DNA of 23,986 nucleotides from a virus, in IMG/VR virus record IMGVR_UViG_3300034198_002886, positions 1 through 23,986 of that record. One strand, given 5' to 3'. Numbering within the stretch: the stretch's first letter is position 1; each line of letters starts with the position of its first letter. The translations under genes and the position numbers were made by a program. Positions 1-9,000 of the stretch are shown piece by piece. Below the pieces are notes generated by a model that was given only the letters and a program-made list of their open reading frames with translations, searched no databases and was not told the origin of the DNA.

Positions 1-1
1 C

Positions 2-1102
2 CATTCAGACGGATACACATTAACTTCTAGGTCAAGAGATTCTGTAAGTGTTAGCAATTATTTAGATTTTGAACATTGGGCGGCATTGGATGTATTTACT
101 TTTGCAGAAGGTTCTAACGATGAAGTTGTTGCTATTTCACCTTGGACTCTTAATGAGTTCGTTGTATTCCTGCGAAACAGTATATTTTATGTTAATGTAG
201 GAACTGGACGCTACACAGATTCACAACCACTTGCATCTACAGCCTCGATGAGAAACCTTGTTTCTGATATGGGTTGTGTTGCAAAACGCTCAATCGTACT
301 TGCTGATGGTGGCATCATCTTCTTGTCAGATAATGGTGTGTATTTTATGAATCCAACACAGGTTGGAACTAATGAGTCGATGCGATTGCTTACTAGTGCT
401 AATCCTTTGTCAGCACCGATTGATGATATTATCCAGCGTATCAACAGGCAGTACGCATATCGAGCAGTTGGAACATATTGGAACAATAGATACTATCTAG
501 CCGTTCCTTTAGACTCATCGGTTGATAACAACTGCGTTTTAGTTTATAACTTTATTCTTAAGAACTGGGAGTCCGTAGATACATACCCTGCTGGCTTTGA
601 TGTATTCAGTTTTGCTGTAGGTAAGAAGGATAATCAAAGACGCTTATACGGATTTGATACAGATGCTGGTATTTTCTTGTTAGAGGATTTAGAATACGAT
701 GAGTATGGTGCTTCTACTGGAACTCCTGTTCTTCCGTTTTATATTCCTGCATTGCTATCTACATCAGCGTTTACTCCTAATCAGATACAGGGTGAATTAA
801 AGACCAGACTCTACACCTATGATGTTTTGAAGGACAAGCGTTTCTCTACGCTTGAGGTTGACCTAGTTTGCGAGCCAGCGAGTCAAATCTCAACCTATGT
901 AGAAACAATCAACCCAGACACAACAACCCTTGTTGATGTATATGGTTCACCAACTGCTGAGGATTCTACACGCAGACTAGCGGTAAGAAAGATTGGATAC
1001 GGATTACAGGCTCGTTTTACAACTAACTCATTAAGAACATCTATTCGTGGAACTAATCTAACAGCCACGATGCTCGGTAAACAAAACATTTCTAAAAAAT
1101 AA
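2..1102 (+). CDS. Tail nozzle/stabilisation-like beta-propeller protein, 3' part (5' truncated by window edge)
   Basis: The frame is open to the left edge, so the true start lies outside the window. The TTG at 86 is an internal leucine and not a start. The visible 366 residues begin HSDGYTLTSRSRDSVSVSN. Short beta-strand-rich repeats follow, with motifs such as YLDFEHWAALDVF, DEVVAISPW and FLRNSIFYV. These recall the propeller part of podovirus tail proteins (P22 gp10 stabilisation protein, T7 gp12 nozzle), where a 'site of event, magnitude, limits, instrument' pattern of aromatic strands recurs. It ends 5 bp before the fibre gene and opens the visible late operon. The role would be closing the distal tail tube. 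Family assignment is by pattern recall; the structural role is fairly sure, the exact homologue is not. Confidence 0.6.
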   Translation, partial: HSDGYTLTSRSRDSVSVSNYLDFEHWAALDVFTFAEGSNDEVVAISPWTLNEFVVFLRNSIFYVNVGTGRYTDSQPLASTASMRNLVSDMGCVAKRSIVLADGGIIFLSDNGVYFMNPTQVGTNESMRLLTSANPLSAPIDDIIQRINRQYAYRAVGTYWNNRYYLAVPLDSSVDNNCVLVYNFILKNWESVDTYPAGFDVFSFAVGKKDNQRRLYGFDTDAGIFLLEDLEYDEYGASTGTPVLPFYIPALLSTSAFTPNQIQGELKTRLYTYDVLKDKRFSTLEVDLVCEPASQISTYVETINPDTTTLVDVYGSPTAEDSTRRLAVRKIGYGLQARFTTNSLRTSIRGTNLTATMLGKQNISKK

Positions 1103-1107
1103 CTCTT

Positions 1108-2208
1108 ATGCCACAAATTCAAAAAGGCGATACATTCGCAGACGGACAACAGGTAACAGGTGCAAGACTCAATCAGTTGGTTGACTCTGCCACCATCTTA
1201 CCTGCTATCATCACAGACCAAACTAACTTGACAGCCAACACAGTTGCTACTGGGGACTCGGTTCTCCTCTACGACTTGTCTGCTACGGCTCTCCGTGAAG
1301 CAACTGCCTCAGACTTGCTTAACTCTGGCATTGCTATAACCACATCTTCTGTAACTGGTGGTTCTAACTCAGATATTACAATAACACCTAATGATGCAAC
1401 TATTGTATCGGGTGCTACTTATACTTCTGGAGATGGATTAACTGTTGTAGTTACCTCTAACGCTCACGGATTGGCTGTAGGACAAGTTGTTCTTATCTCT
1501 AGTGCTGGTACTGGGTACAACGGAACTTTTAGACTTACTGCTGTTACAACTAACACATTTACTTATGTAATGACTACTGCGGCTACGGCTGGTTCTGGGT
1601 CATTGTCATTTACACGAAAAGGCACAGTTAAGAACACGGCAAACAAAGCAATTTCTGGCAATCTTTATGTAGATGGTAATGCCGTAATTACTGGAACTAC
1701 TATTAATACTGGTGCAGTAACTAATACTGGTAATGTAAGCGTTGGAGGAAATCTAACTGTAACTGGAACTACAACCGCTAGTTTAACTACAACATCTACG
1801 GCTGTTACGCAAACATCTACAGATAGTTCAACCAAGATTGCTACTACGGCATTTGTTAATAGTTGGAATCCTATCAAGGCTTGGGTTAATTTTAATGGAA
1901 ATGGTTCAACTGTAGGTGCTAACTTAACAATCAATGCTAGTTTTAATGTTACTAATGTTGTTTATGAAGGTACAGGTGTATATTCAATTAATTTTACAAA
2001 CGCAATTTCCGATGTTAATTATGCAATAGTTGCAAATGGTCAGATTGGTTCAACTGGTGGTTGTCCTACTGTTGGGCTTCATACAACAGGAGGTGTTGGT
2101 AATAATCCAACTACTAAAACTACAACCAAAGTTATTATAGCATCCGTAAAAGATAGCACTGGTGCAAATTTAAATCAATCTAACATCTCAGTAATGATTC
2201 TTCGATAA
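1108..2208 (+). CDS. Tail fibre / receptor-binding protein
   Basis: A 366-residue protein with modular fibre architecture. An N-terminal attachment-like module (about 1-75, starting MPQIQKGDTFADGQQVTGAR) is followed by a beta-rich domain (about 78-175) containing SNAHGLAVGQVVLIS and GYNGTF, a pattern common in virion decoration modules. Next come Gly/Thr/Asn strand repeats (about 185-230: GNLYVDGNAVITGT, GNLTVTGTTT), then the STKIATTAFV motif typical of phage tail fibres. The last ~110 residues (KAWVNFNGNG, YSINFTNAI, NYAIVANGQ) look like a receptor-binding tip found in many environmental phages. No chaperone-type catalytic autocleavage motif is visible. ATG follows the previous stop by 5 bp with no Shine-Dalgarno. 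The Thr codons are repetitive, giving mild low complexity at 1680-1860. Confidence 0.75.
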   Translation: MPQIQKGDTFADGQQVTGARLNQLVDSATILPAIITDQTNLTANTVATGDSVLLYDLSATALREATASDLLNSGIAITTSSVTGGSNSDITITPNDATIVSGATYTSGDGLTVVVTSNAHGLAVGQVVLISSAGTGYNGTFRLTAVTTNTFTYVMTTAATAGSGSLSFTRKGTVKNTANKAISGNLYVDGNAVITGTTINTGAVTNTGNVSVGGNLTVTGTTTASLTTTSTAVTQTSTDSSTKIATTAFVNSWNPIKAWVNFNGNGSTVGANLTINASFNVTNVVYEGTGVYSINFTNAISDVNYAIVANGQIGSTGGCPTVGLHTTGGVGNNPTTKTTTKVIIASVKDSTGANLNQSNISVMILR

Positions 2209-2639
2209 TGCTCCTTGCAGAACTAATCCAGTTCATTAAAACAAACAGCGTCAAATCTAAGAGGGCTTGCTTCCAATTAGATGACGAGGGATTAGATATG
2301 TATGTTAAATGGGCATTCAACAGGAACTACCTATTCCTTGTTTCGGATGAAAATGGTATTTCTGGTCTAGGAATCGCTTATCCGTTGCCAAAATCTTATG
2401 ACGGGTTTATTAGAAGCATTCTTCCGTATGACGAAGAACTCTCGTTAGAGTCAGAAAAAACTAACGATTTGTGCATCATGGATTGGTTAGCGTCAACATC
2501 TGAGTCAAGAAAAAAACTTATGAACAAATTTTTTGAAAGATTTCCTAACTGGGAGAACCAAACTAAACTTGGAATCCACTACGGAAAAGTAAAACAACTT
2601 AACAACAAATATATGAACAAATTGAAAGGAATTAATTAA
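2208..2639 (+). CDS. HlyC-like (GNAT-fold) acyltransferase-like protein in the T7 gp13 position
   Basis: A 143-residue protein starting at the ATG of a TAATG overlap with the fibre stop. Its C-terminal half carries the motif series of the RTX toxin-activating acyltransferases (HlyC/ApxC): IMDWLA with Asp92, then a basic helix ending in FFERFP, then H124-x-G-K-V. In HlyC the corresponding elements are FIDWIA (catalytic Asp92), KKFP and THVGKV. The N-terminal catalytic His of HlyC (His23) has no counterpart; residue 23 here is Gln and the only His is H124, so activity is uncertain. The gene lies just before the ejection-protein genes, where T7 encodes the GNAT-fold gp13. A role in modifying or assembling internal virion proteins is inferred. 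The match is by eye and from memory of HlyC. Confidence 0.55.
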   Translation: MLLAELIQFIKTNSVKSKRACFQLDDEGLDMYVKWAFNRNYLFLVSDENGISGLGIAYPLPKSYDGFIRSILPYDEELSLESEKTNDLCIMDWLASTSESRKKLMNKFFERFPNWENQTKLGIHYGKVKQLNNKYMNKLKGIN

Positions 2640-2640
2640 T

Positions 2641-3618
2641 ATGGGTCTCGGATTACCAGAAGCAATAATCGGCTCATCAATACTTGGTGTTGCTGGTGGT
2701 GCTATGAACAAGCCAAAAGCAGTTTCAGCACCTCCACCCCGTAACTATCTCAATGAGATGCGAACGGCACTGGATTCACAAGCGGCTATCCAAGGTCAGT
2801 TACTTGGATTAGAGTCCCAATACACCCCACAGTATCAAGCACTTCAACAACAGACCCTAATGGGTCAGATGGGTAACCTAGGAAACCTATATGGAACTGC
2901 TGGTCAACTATCACAAGGATTGCAGACACAGTACGCAGGTATGCAGATGCCCATCTATGGTGCATTAGGTCAGATGTCTCGTGATGCATATCAGAGTGGA
3001 CTTGGTGCTGAAACCATGGGTCTCTATAACACTATGCAGAGACAGGCACAGGCTGGTCTCGATGCTGGTTATGGACTTACTCCAGAGATGCAGGCACAGG
3101 CACAGCAATCGGCTCGTGCGGCTATGACCGCAAGGGGACTCGCTGGCGGTGGACAGGGTGTTGCACAGGAGGTTCTTAACTCCTATGCCCTAGGAAAAGA
3201 TAGATATCAAACATCGTTGGCTAACGCACAAGGTGCGTATAATCTTGGAACTAATCAGTTCGCAAATGGTATGGCTACCTATGGAACTCCGATGATGGCT
3301 CAACTTAATCAAGTTTCACCAACTTCACTTATTGGAACTGCTGGCACTATGGCTGGTGCATTGGGAACTAAGATTTTCCAACCAGAATCTCAGTACTCTG
3401 CTGGAGTATATGGTGCTAACCAAGCGAACGAAATGAATACACAACTTGCAAACCAACAGGCACAGGCTGGCTGGGCTTCTGGAATGATGGGCATGGCTGG
3501 AAGCCTTGGTGGTTCATTGCTTAAAAATCCTGCATTATTTACTGGAACTACAACTCCAAAAGTCCCAAATGAAGCATATCTAAATTCTATTGGATACGGC
3601 ATTTCTGGAGACGCTTAA
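2641..3618 (+). CDS. Internal virion (ejection) protein, T7 gp14-like
   Basis: A 325-residue protein with a hydrophobic Gly/Ala segment at the N terminus (about 5-22, AIIGSSILGVAGGA), then long Gln/Ala/Met/Gly-rich helices (YQALQQQTLMGQMGNLGNLY, MQAQAQQSARAAMTARGL). It ends with further small-residue segments (SLIGTAGTMAGALGTK, MGMAGSLGGSLL). This composition is typical of podovirus ejection proteins that insert into the outer membrane of the host during infection, as T7 gp14 does. It is the first of three consecutive genes placed like gp14, gp15 and gp16. It starts 1 bp after the previous stop in an AT-rich leader without a Shine-Dalgarno, implying translational coupling. No enzymatic motif is seen. 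Confidence 0.65.
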   Translation: MGLGLPEAIIGSSILGVAGGAMNKPKAVSAPPPRNYLNEMRTALDSQAAIQGQLLGLESQYTPQYQALQQQTLMGQMGNLGNLYGTAGQLSQGLQTQYAGMQMPIYGALGQMSRDAYQSGLGAETMGLYNTMQRQAQAGLDAGYGLTPEMQAQAQQSARAAMTARGLAGGGQGVAQEVLNSYALGKDRYQTSLANAQGAYNLGTNQFANGMATYGTPMMAQLNQVSPTSLIGTAGTMAGALGTKIFQPESQYSAGVYGANQANEMNTQLANQQAQAGWASGMMGMAGSLGGSLLKNPALFTGTTTPKVPNEAYLNSIGYGISGDA

Positions 3619-3621
3619 TTT

Positions 3622-6039
3622 ATGGCTTCACCATTTCAACAATACCAAGGTGGTATCGCACCAGTAGCAGGCATCGCTGAGGCTGGTGCTAATATTGGTC
3701 GTATGTCTCAACAGGGACTAGCCAGTTTTGGTCAGTCTCTCGCTGAAGGTATTCAAAAGTATCAAGAGAACTCTGCAGAGAATCAGATGATTGACCAAGA
3801 GGCACAGGGTCTCGGTCAGCAGTTGAAGCAGTACCATGATATGTTTGCTAACAATCCAGAGTACGCTGACTTCTCAAAGCAGTTATCTCCTTTTGTAGAA
3901 AAACTTTCTAAGATTCCAGAGATGTCACTCGCTCAGAAGCGTGGTGCATTGAATGGTGCTAAGGTTGCATTTAGTCAGATTGGAACAAATCTCCAGATGT
4001 ACGATAAGTTCCTGCAGATGGAGAAGTTGAGTGCGATGCAGAGGGCATTGGATACTCCTATCGAAACAAACCTCAAGGGAGAGAGCCTAAAGGTATCTGC
4101 TCCATTGTATGTTAAAGATGCATTAAGATTGTTCGATTACAAGAAGGACTACGCTTCTCAAGAGCAGGAGTTCATCGCTAAAATTTATAAACAGAATAAC
4201 GACAATCCTAAGAACACTATCGATGTAACGCAGGCACTCGCCTCGTACAGACAGGCTGTCAAAGATGCGTCAACTGAACTCGCTAAGACTAATCCTTTAG
4301 GAAATATTCTTGGTGAGCAGGTCGATGCACAGATTGCTAGACGCTCTAAGGAGGGTCTATCTCCAGCAGAGCAGATGGCTTACGCTAAAACAGTTAATGT
4401 TTCTGCAGAACAACTAGCCAAGACTAGAGGTGTAACGAATGCACCAGCCATACTTGAAGGTGATTTAAATAAATATTTATTAACCAAGGATGCCAGTGGA
4501 AACTTAGTTAAGAGCAAAGAATACAAGGCAATGCAAGGTAACAAACTTCAAGCAAATCCTTTAAATGTACAGAATAAGAACAGATATCTGTTTGAAAGAG
4601 AAACCAAACAAGAGGCAGAGGCTTTAGGAATCTGGGACGAAAAAGAAAGATTAAAGGCACAGAAACTAGATAACGCACTTGAGAAGGGTCAGTTTGAGGC
4701 TTCCAAAGTAAGACCGAATGAAAACGCTTACTACCAGAGTGTCATCGATAAGATGAATGAAATCAAGAATGCTAAAGGTATTGAGTCGAGAAAATCAATG
4801 CTCGCAGACAAAGACATTCAATCAAAGATTTCTGAGTACGCTAAGGGTAATTTTGATGAAGTTGGAATACCATCTGAAGCACTAAAACTTGCTAACAAAT
4901 TAGGTTTTGATAGGACTGATTATGGTTTCAACATGAACGCACAAACGCTCGCAGAGGCACTTCCTCTCGGTCTTGGTGCTGTAGCCCTACCAATGCAGTA
5001 TGGTGAAGTTAATGAAAAACTACCACCAGCGTTAACAGACTTCTTCTCAAGAATTAAAGAAGGTAAGATTAATAAAGATACTGCAACTGTTGATGTAGGA
5101 AGACCAGATGTTTCAGCAAAGAAACAACAAGAAATTAACAGGGCTAAACCAATTTGGCAACAAACTCCAGAAACTATTGCAAACAATAATACTGCTGTTC
5201 AAACAGGAGTTCCTGTTGGTGGTGCAAAAAATCCTTCACAACTTAAACTCGGAGATATTAATATCGGTAGCCAAGAGCAGATGAGGGCTATTCCGCAGGC
5301 TGAGAGAACACAGATTCTCAAGCAGACATTCGCCAAGATTCTCGGCAAGAAGGATGCTAACGGCAACTTCGTAGTTCCTTATGACTTCGACCAGACCATG
5401 AAGTTCTTTGCTCCTAGCGAACCTGTTGTTAAAAATATCGCTGGTATTGGAATGATGATTCAACAACCAGATGGAAAATGGGAACAACTTAAGGGTCAAG
5501 GATTACAAGATATGCGTAAAGAAGGAATGGGTGTGTTTGGAAGAGTTGACCCTAATACTGGCGAACTAGCAGAAGATGAAGTTGGAATCGAGGGTAGCGG
5601 TATCATGGTATCTGGAGTCTATAAGGGAAGCGATGCATCCCTAGATAAGTTCTATGACGATATGGGTGCGTTCTCTGATGCACGAAGAGGATTAAAGAGA
5701 GCATTAGAAGTCAATGCTATGACTGGTGAATCCTTGAATCCTTCACTTCGTGGTGAGATGGCTGTTGAAGTATCGATGATTATATCTGGTCTTCGTAAGG
5801 ATGTTGTTGGTGGTGGACAGGTATCCGACTATGAAAACAAATTACTACAGAAGATTGTTGCAGACCCAGCAGCGATATTCAGTCTAGAGTCTGCTGATAA
5901 AGCGGCTTTACAAGCAATCCTTGCTAGAACAGAGAGAAAGATTCTTGCATACGGAAATGGACGGGGATTATCTGTAAGATTAACAGATACAGGCTTGACA
6001 CCAACGCAATCTGCTAGGAAAAAGATAAAAGGTTTATAA
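3622..6039 (+). CDS. Internal virion (ejection) protein, T7 gp15-like
   Basis: An 805-residue, largely helical and highly charged protein between the gp14-like and giant gp16-like genes, in the place and size class of T7 gp15 (about 750 residues). The N terminus (MASPFQQYQGGIAPVAGIAE) is followed by Gln-rich helices (about 30-130) and Lys/Glu-rich coiled stretches (about 300-400). A Gly/Ile-containing region follows at about 590-680 (GIGMMIQQPDGKW). The C terminus is helical and basic (SARKKIKGL). No membrane segment or catalytic signature is evident. A part of the periplasmic DNA-ejection conduit is inferred from position. The segment around 4440-5260 is visibly more AT-rich than the flanks. 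The gap from the upstream gene is 3 bp. Confidence 0.6.
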   Translation: MASPFQQYQGGIAPVAGIAEAGANIGRMSQQGLASFGQSLAEGIQKYQENSAENQMIDQEAQGLGQQLKQYHDMFANNPEYADFSKQLSPFVEKLSKIPEMSLAQKRGALNGAKVAFSQIGTNLQMYDKFLQMEKLSAMQRALDTPIETNLKGESLKVSAPLYVKDALRLFDYKKDYASQEQEFIAKIYKQNNDNPKNTIDVTQALASYRQAVKDASTELAKTNPLGNILGEQVDAQIARRSKEGLSPAEQMAYAKTVNVSAEQLAKTRGVTNAPAILEGDLNKYLLTKDASGNLVKSKEYKAMQGNKLQANPLNVQNKNRYLFERETKQEAEALGIWDEKERLKAQKLDNALEKGQFEASKVRPNENAYYQSVIDKMNEIKNAKGIESRKSMLADKDIQSKISEYAKGNFDEVGIPSEALKLANKLGFDRTDYGFNMNAQTLAEALPLGLGAVALPMQYGEVNEKLPPALTDFFSRIKEGKINKDTATVDVGRPDVSAKKQQEINRAKPIWQQTPETIANNNTAVQTGVPVGGAKNPSQLKLGDINIGSQEQMRAIPQAERTQILKQTFAKILGKKDANGNFVVPYDFDQTMKFFAPSEPVVKNIAGIGMMIQQPDGKWEQLKGQGLQDMRKEGMGVFGRVDPNTGELAEDEVGIEGSGIMVSGVYKGSDASLDKFYDDMGAFSDARRGLKRALEVNAMTGESLNPSLRGEMAVEVSMIISGLRKDVVGGGQVSDYENKLLQKIVADPAAIFSLESADKAALQAILARTERKILAYGNGRGLSVRLTDTGLTPTQSARKKIKGL

Positions 6040-6047
6040 ACTATTTT

Positions 6048-9000
6048 ATGGCTGAACAATACTCTCAACCAAGGGCATATTTGGGGGGCAATGATGCCCA
6101 ACCCAGCAATGTCACTAACACTGGAAATAAAGCGTATCTAGACGATAGTCTCTACGCACCATTATCTAGTAGTGGAGGTAGTTCTGTTCAGCAGTTTACT
6201 GGCGATGAAGAAGTAGATAAATGGTTAAACACTCTCCCTGCAGAACAGCGTCAGATTGAATTGGATGCAATCAATGCTCCTTTGACTGGCGAAGAGGTCG
6301 CACAGAAGAGAGCAAAGAATCCATTGTATGTTCCAACATTAGAAGAGTTTAAAGCATTAAGAGATTATAAGAAGACACAGGATACAGAGTTCCTTAGTGG
6401 TCTAGGAGAAGCGGCTATGCACATCGCTGGACAGTTTGGAAGTGCGGCTGAGTTTATTGCAAAACACCCTTTAGAATCAACATATAAAGCACCTGCTAAT
6501 TTAGTTGAGGCTACATTCCAAGGGTTCAGAAATTTCTATGGTATGCTTGGTGAGTCAGAGAATCCAGACTCTGTAATGTTTAAATTCAAGGATTTAATAA
6601 CTGGTGATGGAACTGATGAATCACAGTACGACCAATATTTAAAAGCGTTGCAGTTCAATAACGATACGAATGATTTGATGTCTGGAAAGCAGACAATCGT
6701 TATGAACAAGGACTACATCAACAACGAGATTGTACAGGTAACATCTAATTTTACAGACCCAACATTGCTGGTTGGTTTGATGACTGGCGGTGTAGGTTTA
6801 ACTGGCAAGATAGCACAGGCTATCGGACAGGCTGAGAGACTAGCCGCATTCGGTGCTAAGGCATCCGCAATCAAGAATGGTCTTTACGCTGGAACTTTAA
6901 GATGGGGTGCTGGTGTTCCTCTAGAGATGATTGGTGGTGCGACAAGAAACACTATCGATTACGCTGTGCAGAAGGGTGCAAACGCATTCGAGTTCGCAAG
7001 CGGTATCAGTGCCGCAGAGGGTCAGAATTATGTCAGACGATTCGGATTCGGAACTGCTGTTACAGATTTAGGTGGCTACGGAGTGCCAATCGCATCGGAA
7101 CTATCTCAAGCGTATGTTGGTGCTGGAATCGCTAAGGGCTTTGGTGAGGCACTGAACGCAACAATCGCAACGGCTGAGAAGCAGGGATTCAAGCGTGGTG
7201 GAATCTCGTTCGCTAGACAGGCACTAGAAGAATCTAATGCCATGCTCGCCAAGGGTGGACAGGGTCTATCTAAACACGCATCAAATTTACTCAAGGTACT
7301 CGACAAGGCTGACCCGTTCTTAATCTACGCTAGGACTGGATTAGAGGGTGCTACGGCTGGTATGGTCGTAGGTGGCGGTCTAGGATACCTTAACGACAAG
7401 GAGCAAGGTATGTACTCTGGAATGGGTGCTGGTATGGCTCTCGGTGCTATCGGTGCTTTGGGTGGTCGTGGGTTATCTGATATCAGTGGTGCTACTAGGA
7501 GCATGAGGTATGGTGTGCAGGCTAAGATGGCTCTAGAGATAATGAAGGACAGAAGTCCAGTAAGCAACCAGACTTGGAGTCTATTGCAGAATGTATTTTC
7601 AAAGAATGTAGATGATATCAACAAACTCATCGTTGCTGTAGACACGGCACTTCCTAACACGGAATGGGCTACAATGAGTCCAGATGAATTAAAGCAGACG
7701 CTCAAGGCTCGTGGTTTAGACCCAGATAAGTTTGACGGATTCGAGCATGAGACAGTTCCTGCATTCGAACCAAAAGCAAAGCAAACAGATTTTTCACAGG
7801 TATCTCCAGAGAAGTATGCAAACTTCCTTGCGATAGATTTTGGATATCTTCCAGAGACTATGAAGAATGCGATTTCTGGTGGTGACCTATCATCGTTCAG
7901 AGATTTATTGGTAAAGAAAGGATTAACTAAATTTAAGGATGTTCCAGACAATATAGTTAAATTAGTTGCAGATGAATATATTAAGCGTGAAAATACTCAC
8001 CGAGCAGAAGTTCAAGGAAGAAAATTTGAGTTCACTGAGCAACAGAAAGCAAGATACGATAGACTTGCGGCAGAAGAAAGTGGTGGCAAACAACCTAAAG
8101 GAACTGCTGAAGCATACAAGAAGCAGATGCAGGATTACTTTGAAAAGAATAAAAAAGATTACTACCATGGTTCTCAAGAATTTACAAAAAACGAAAGATT
8201 CAAACGACAAGTTGAAACGGCTTTAGATGTTCAAAGAAGTTTAGACCCTTCTGAAAGAGCAAAAGACCTTCAACAATTAAAGGATAGTTTAGACCCTAAA
8301 AATATTAAGATTTATGAAGAGACTTTACGCAGGGCTAAAGAAGAAGGCTTAGTTAATTCTAAAGGAGTTGGTGAGGCTGAGGCTAGTGTTGTTCGCTACA
8401 AGAAGGATGCTAATGGAAACAAGATTCGTGCCATCGATGAGATGGGTTATGAACTTCCTACTGTTGCAGAATTATCTGGAGCAAGCGGTTGGCATGAATC
8501 GAAGGGTGTTGGTGGAAAGAGTAGAGTTGTTATCAACACAGATTGGTTATCAAAGAACACTGCCCCTCATGAGTTCGGTCACGGGATATTTTCAGAGTTA
8601 GTTTTTCAACCAGTATTTAAAGAGAGAATTAGAGGCTATGTCCTAGGCAATGTAGATAAGGATGGTAAGATGATTACACCTCCGTTGATTGATTTAGAGA
8701 CAGCCAAGAAGTTCTTCACAAGATATATTGATATAGAAAATACAGCAGAGATTTCCGTTGAAAGAAAGCAACTTCTAGATAAGGCACTCAAAGAATACTT
8801 TATCGATGGTAAGATGAATGTCATAGACCCTGTATCGAAAACACCATTCTTAGAGAAACTCGTTGAAGAGTTCGGTACATACTATTGGACTCAGTTTATT
8901 AAAGGCAAGCCAGTCGATTTCTTATTTAGGGGTGGTGAGATGTCCATGATGGATAATGTTCTTGAGATGGTTAAGAACGGATATATTGACATGATGAAGA

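Noticed and set aside
86-88. TTG at 86 as the start of the first gene
   Set aside because: The frame is open with coherent sequence back to position 2 (NYLDFEHWAA precedes it), so the gene begins left of the window.
6902-7135. Plus-strand Cys/Arg/Trp-rich frame inside the giant gene
   Set aside because: It is an out-of-frame reading of the giant gene, with extreme Cys/Arg/Trp content and no start signal.
7325-7951. A 208-residue minus-strand open frame
   Set aside because: It lies antisense to the Gly/Ala-rich part of the giant protein. Its Ser/Pro/Leu-rich composition is the expected mirror of that codon usage, and it has no domain and no operon context.
8046-8100. ESGG in the giant protein as a lytic transglycosylase active site
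   Set aside because: The Glu-Ser-Gly-Gly (AAEESGGKQPKG) is in a Lys/Glu-rich linker. The downstream motifs of the SLT family (G-x-x-GL-x-Q, AYN) are missing.
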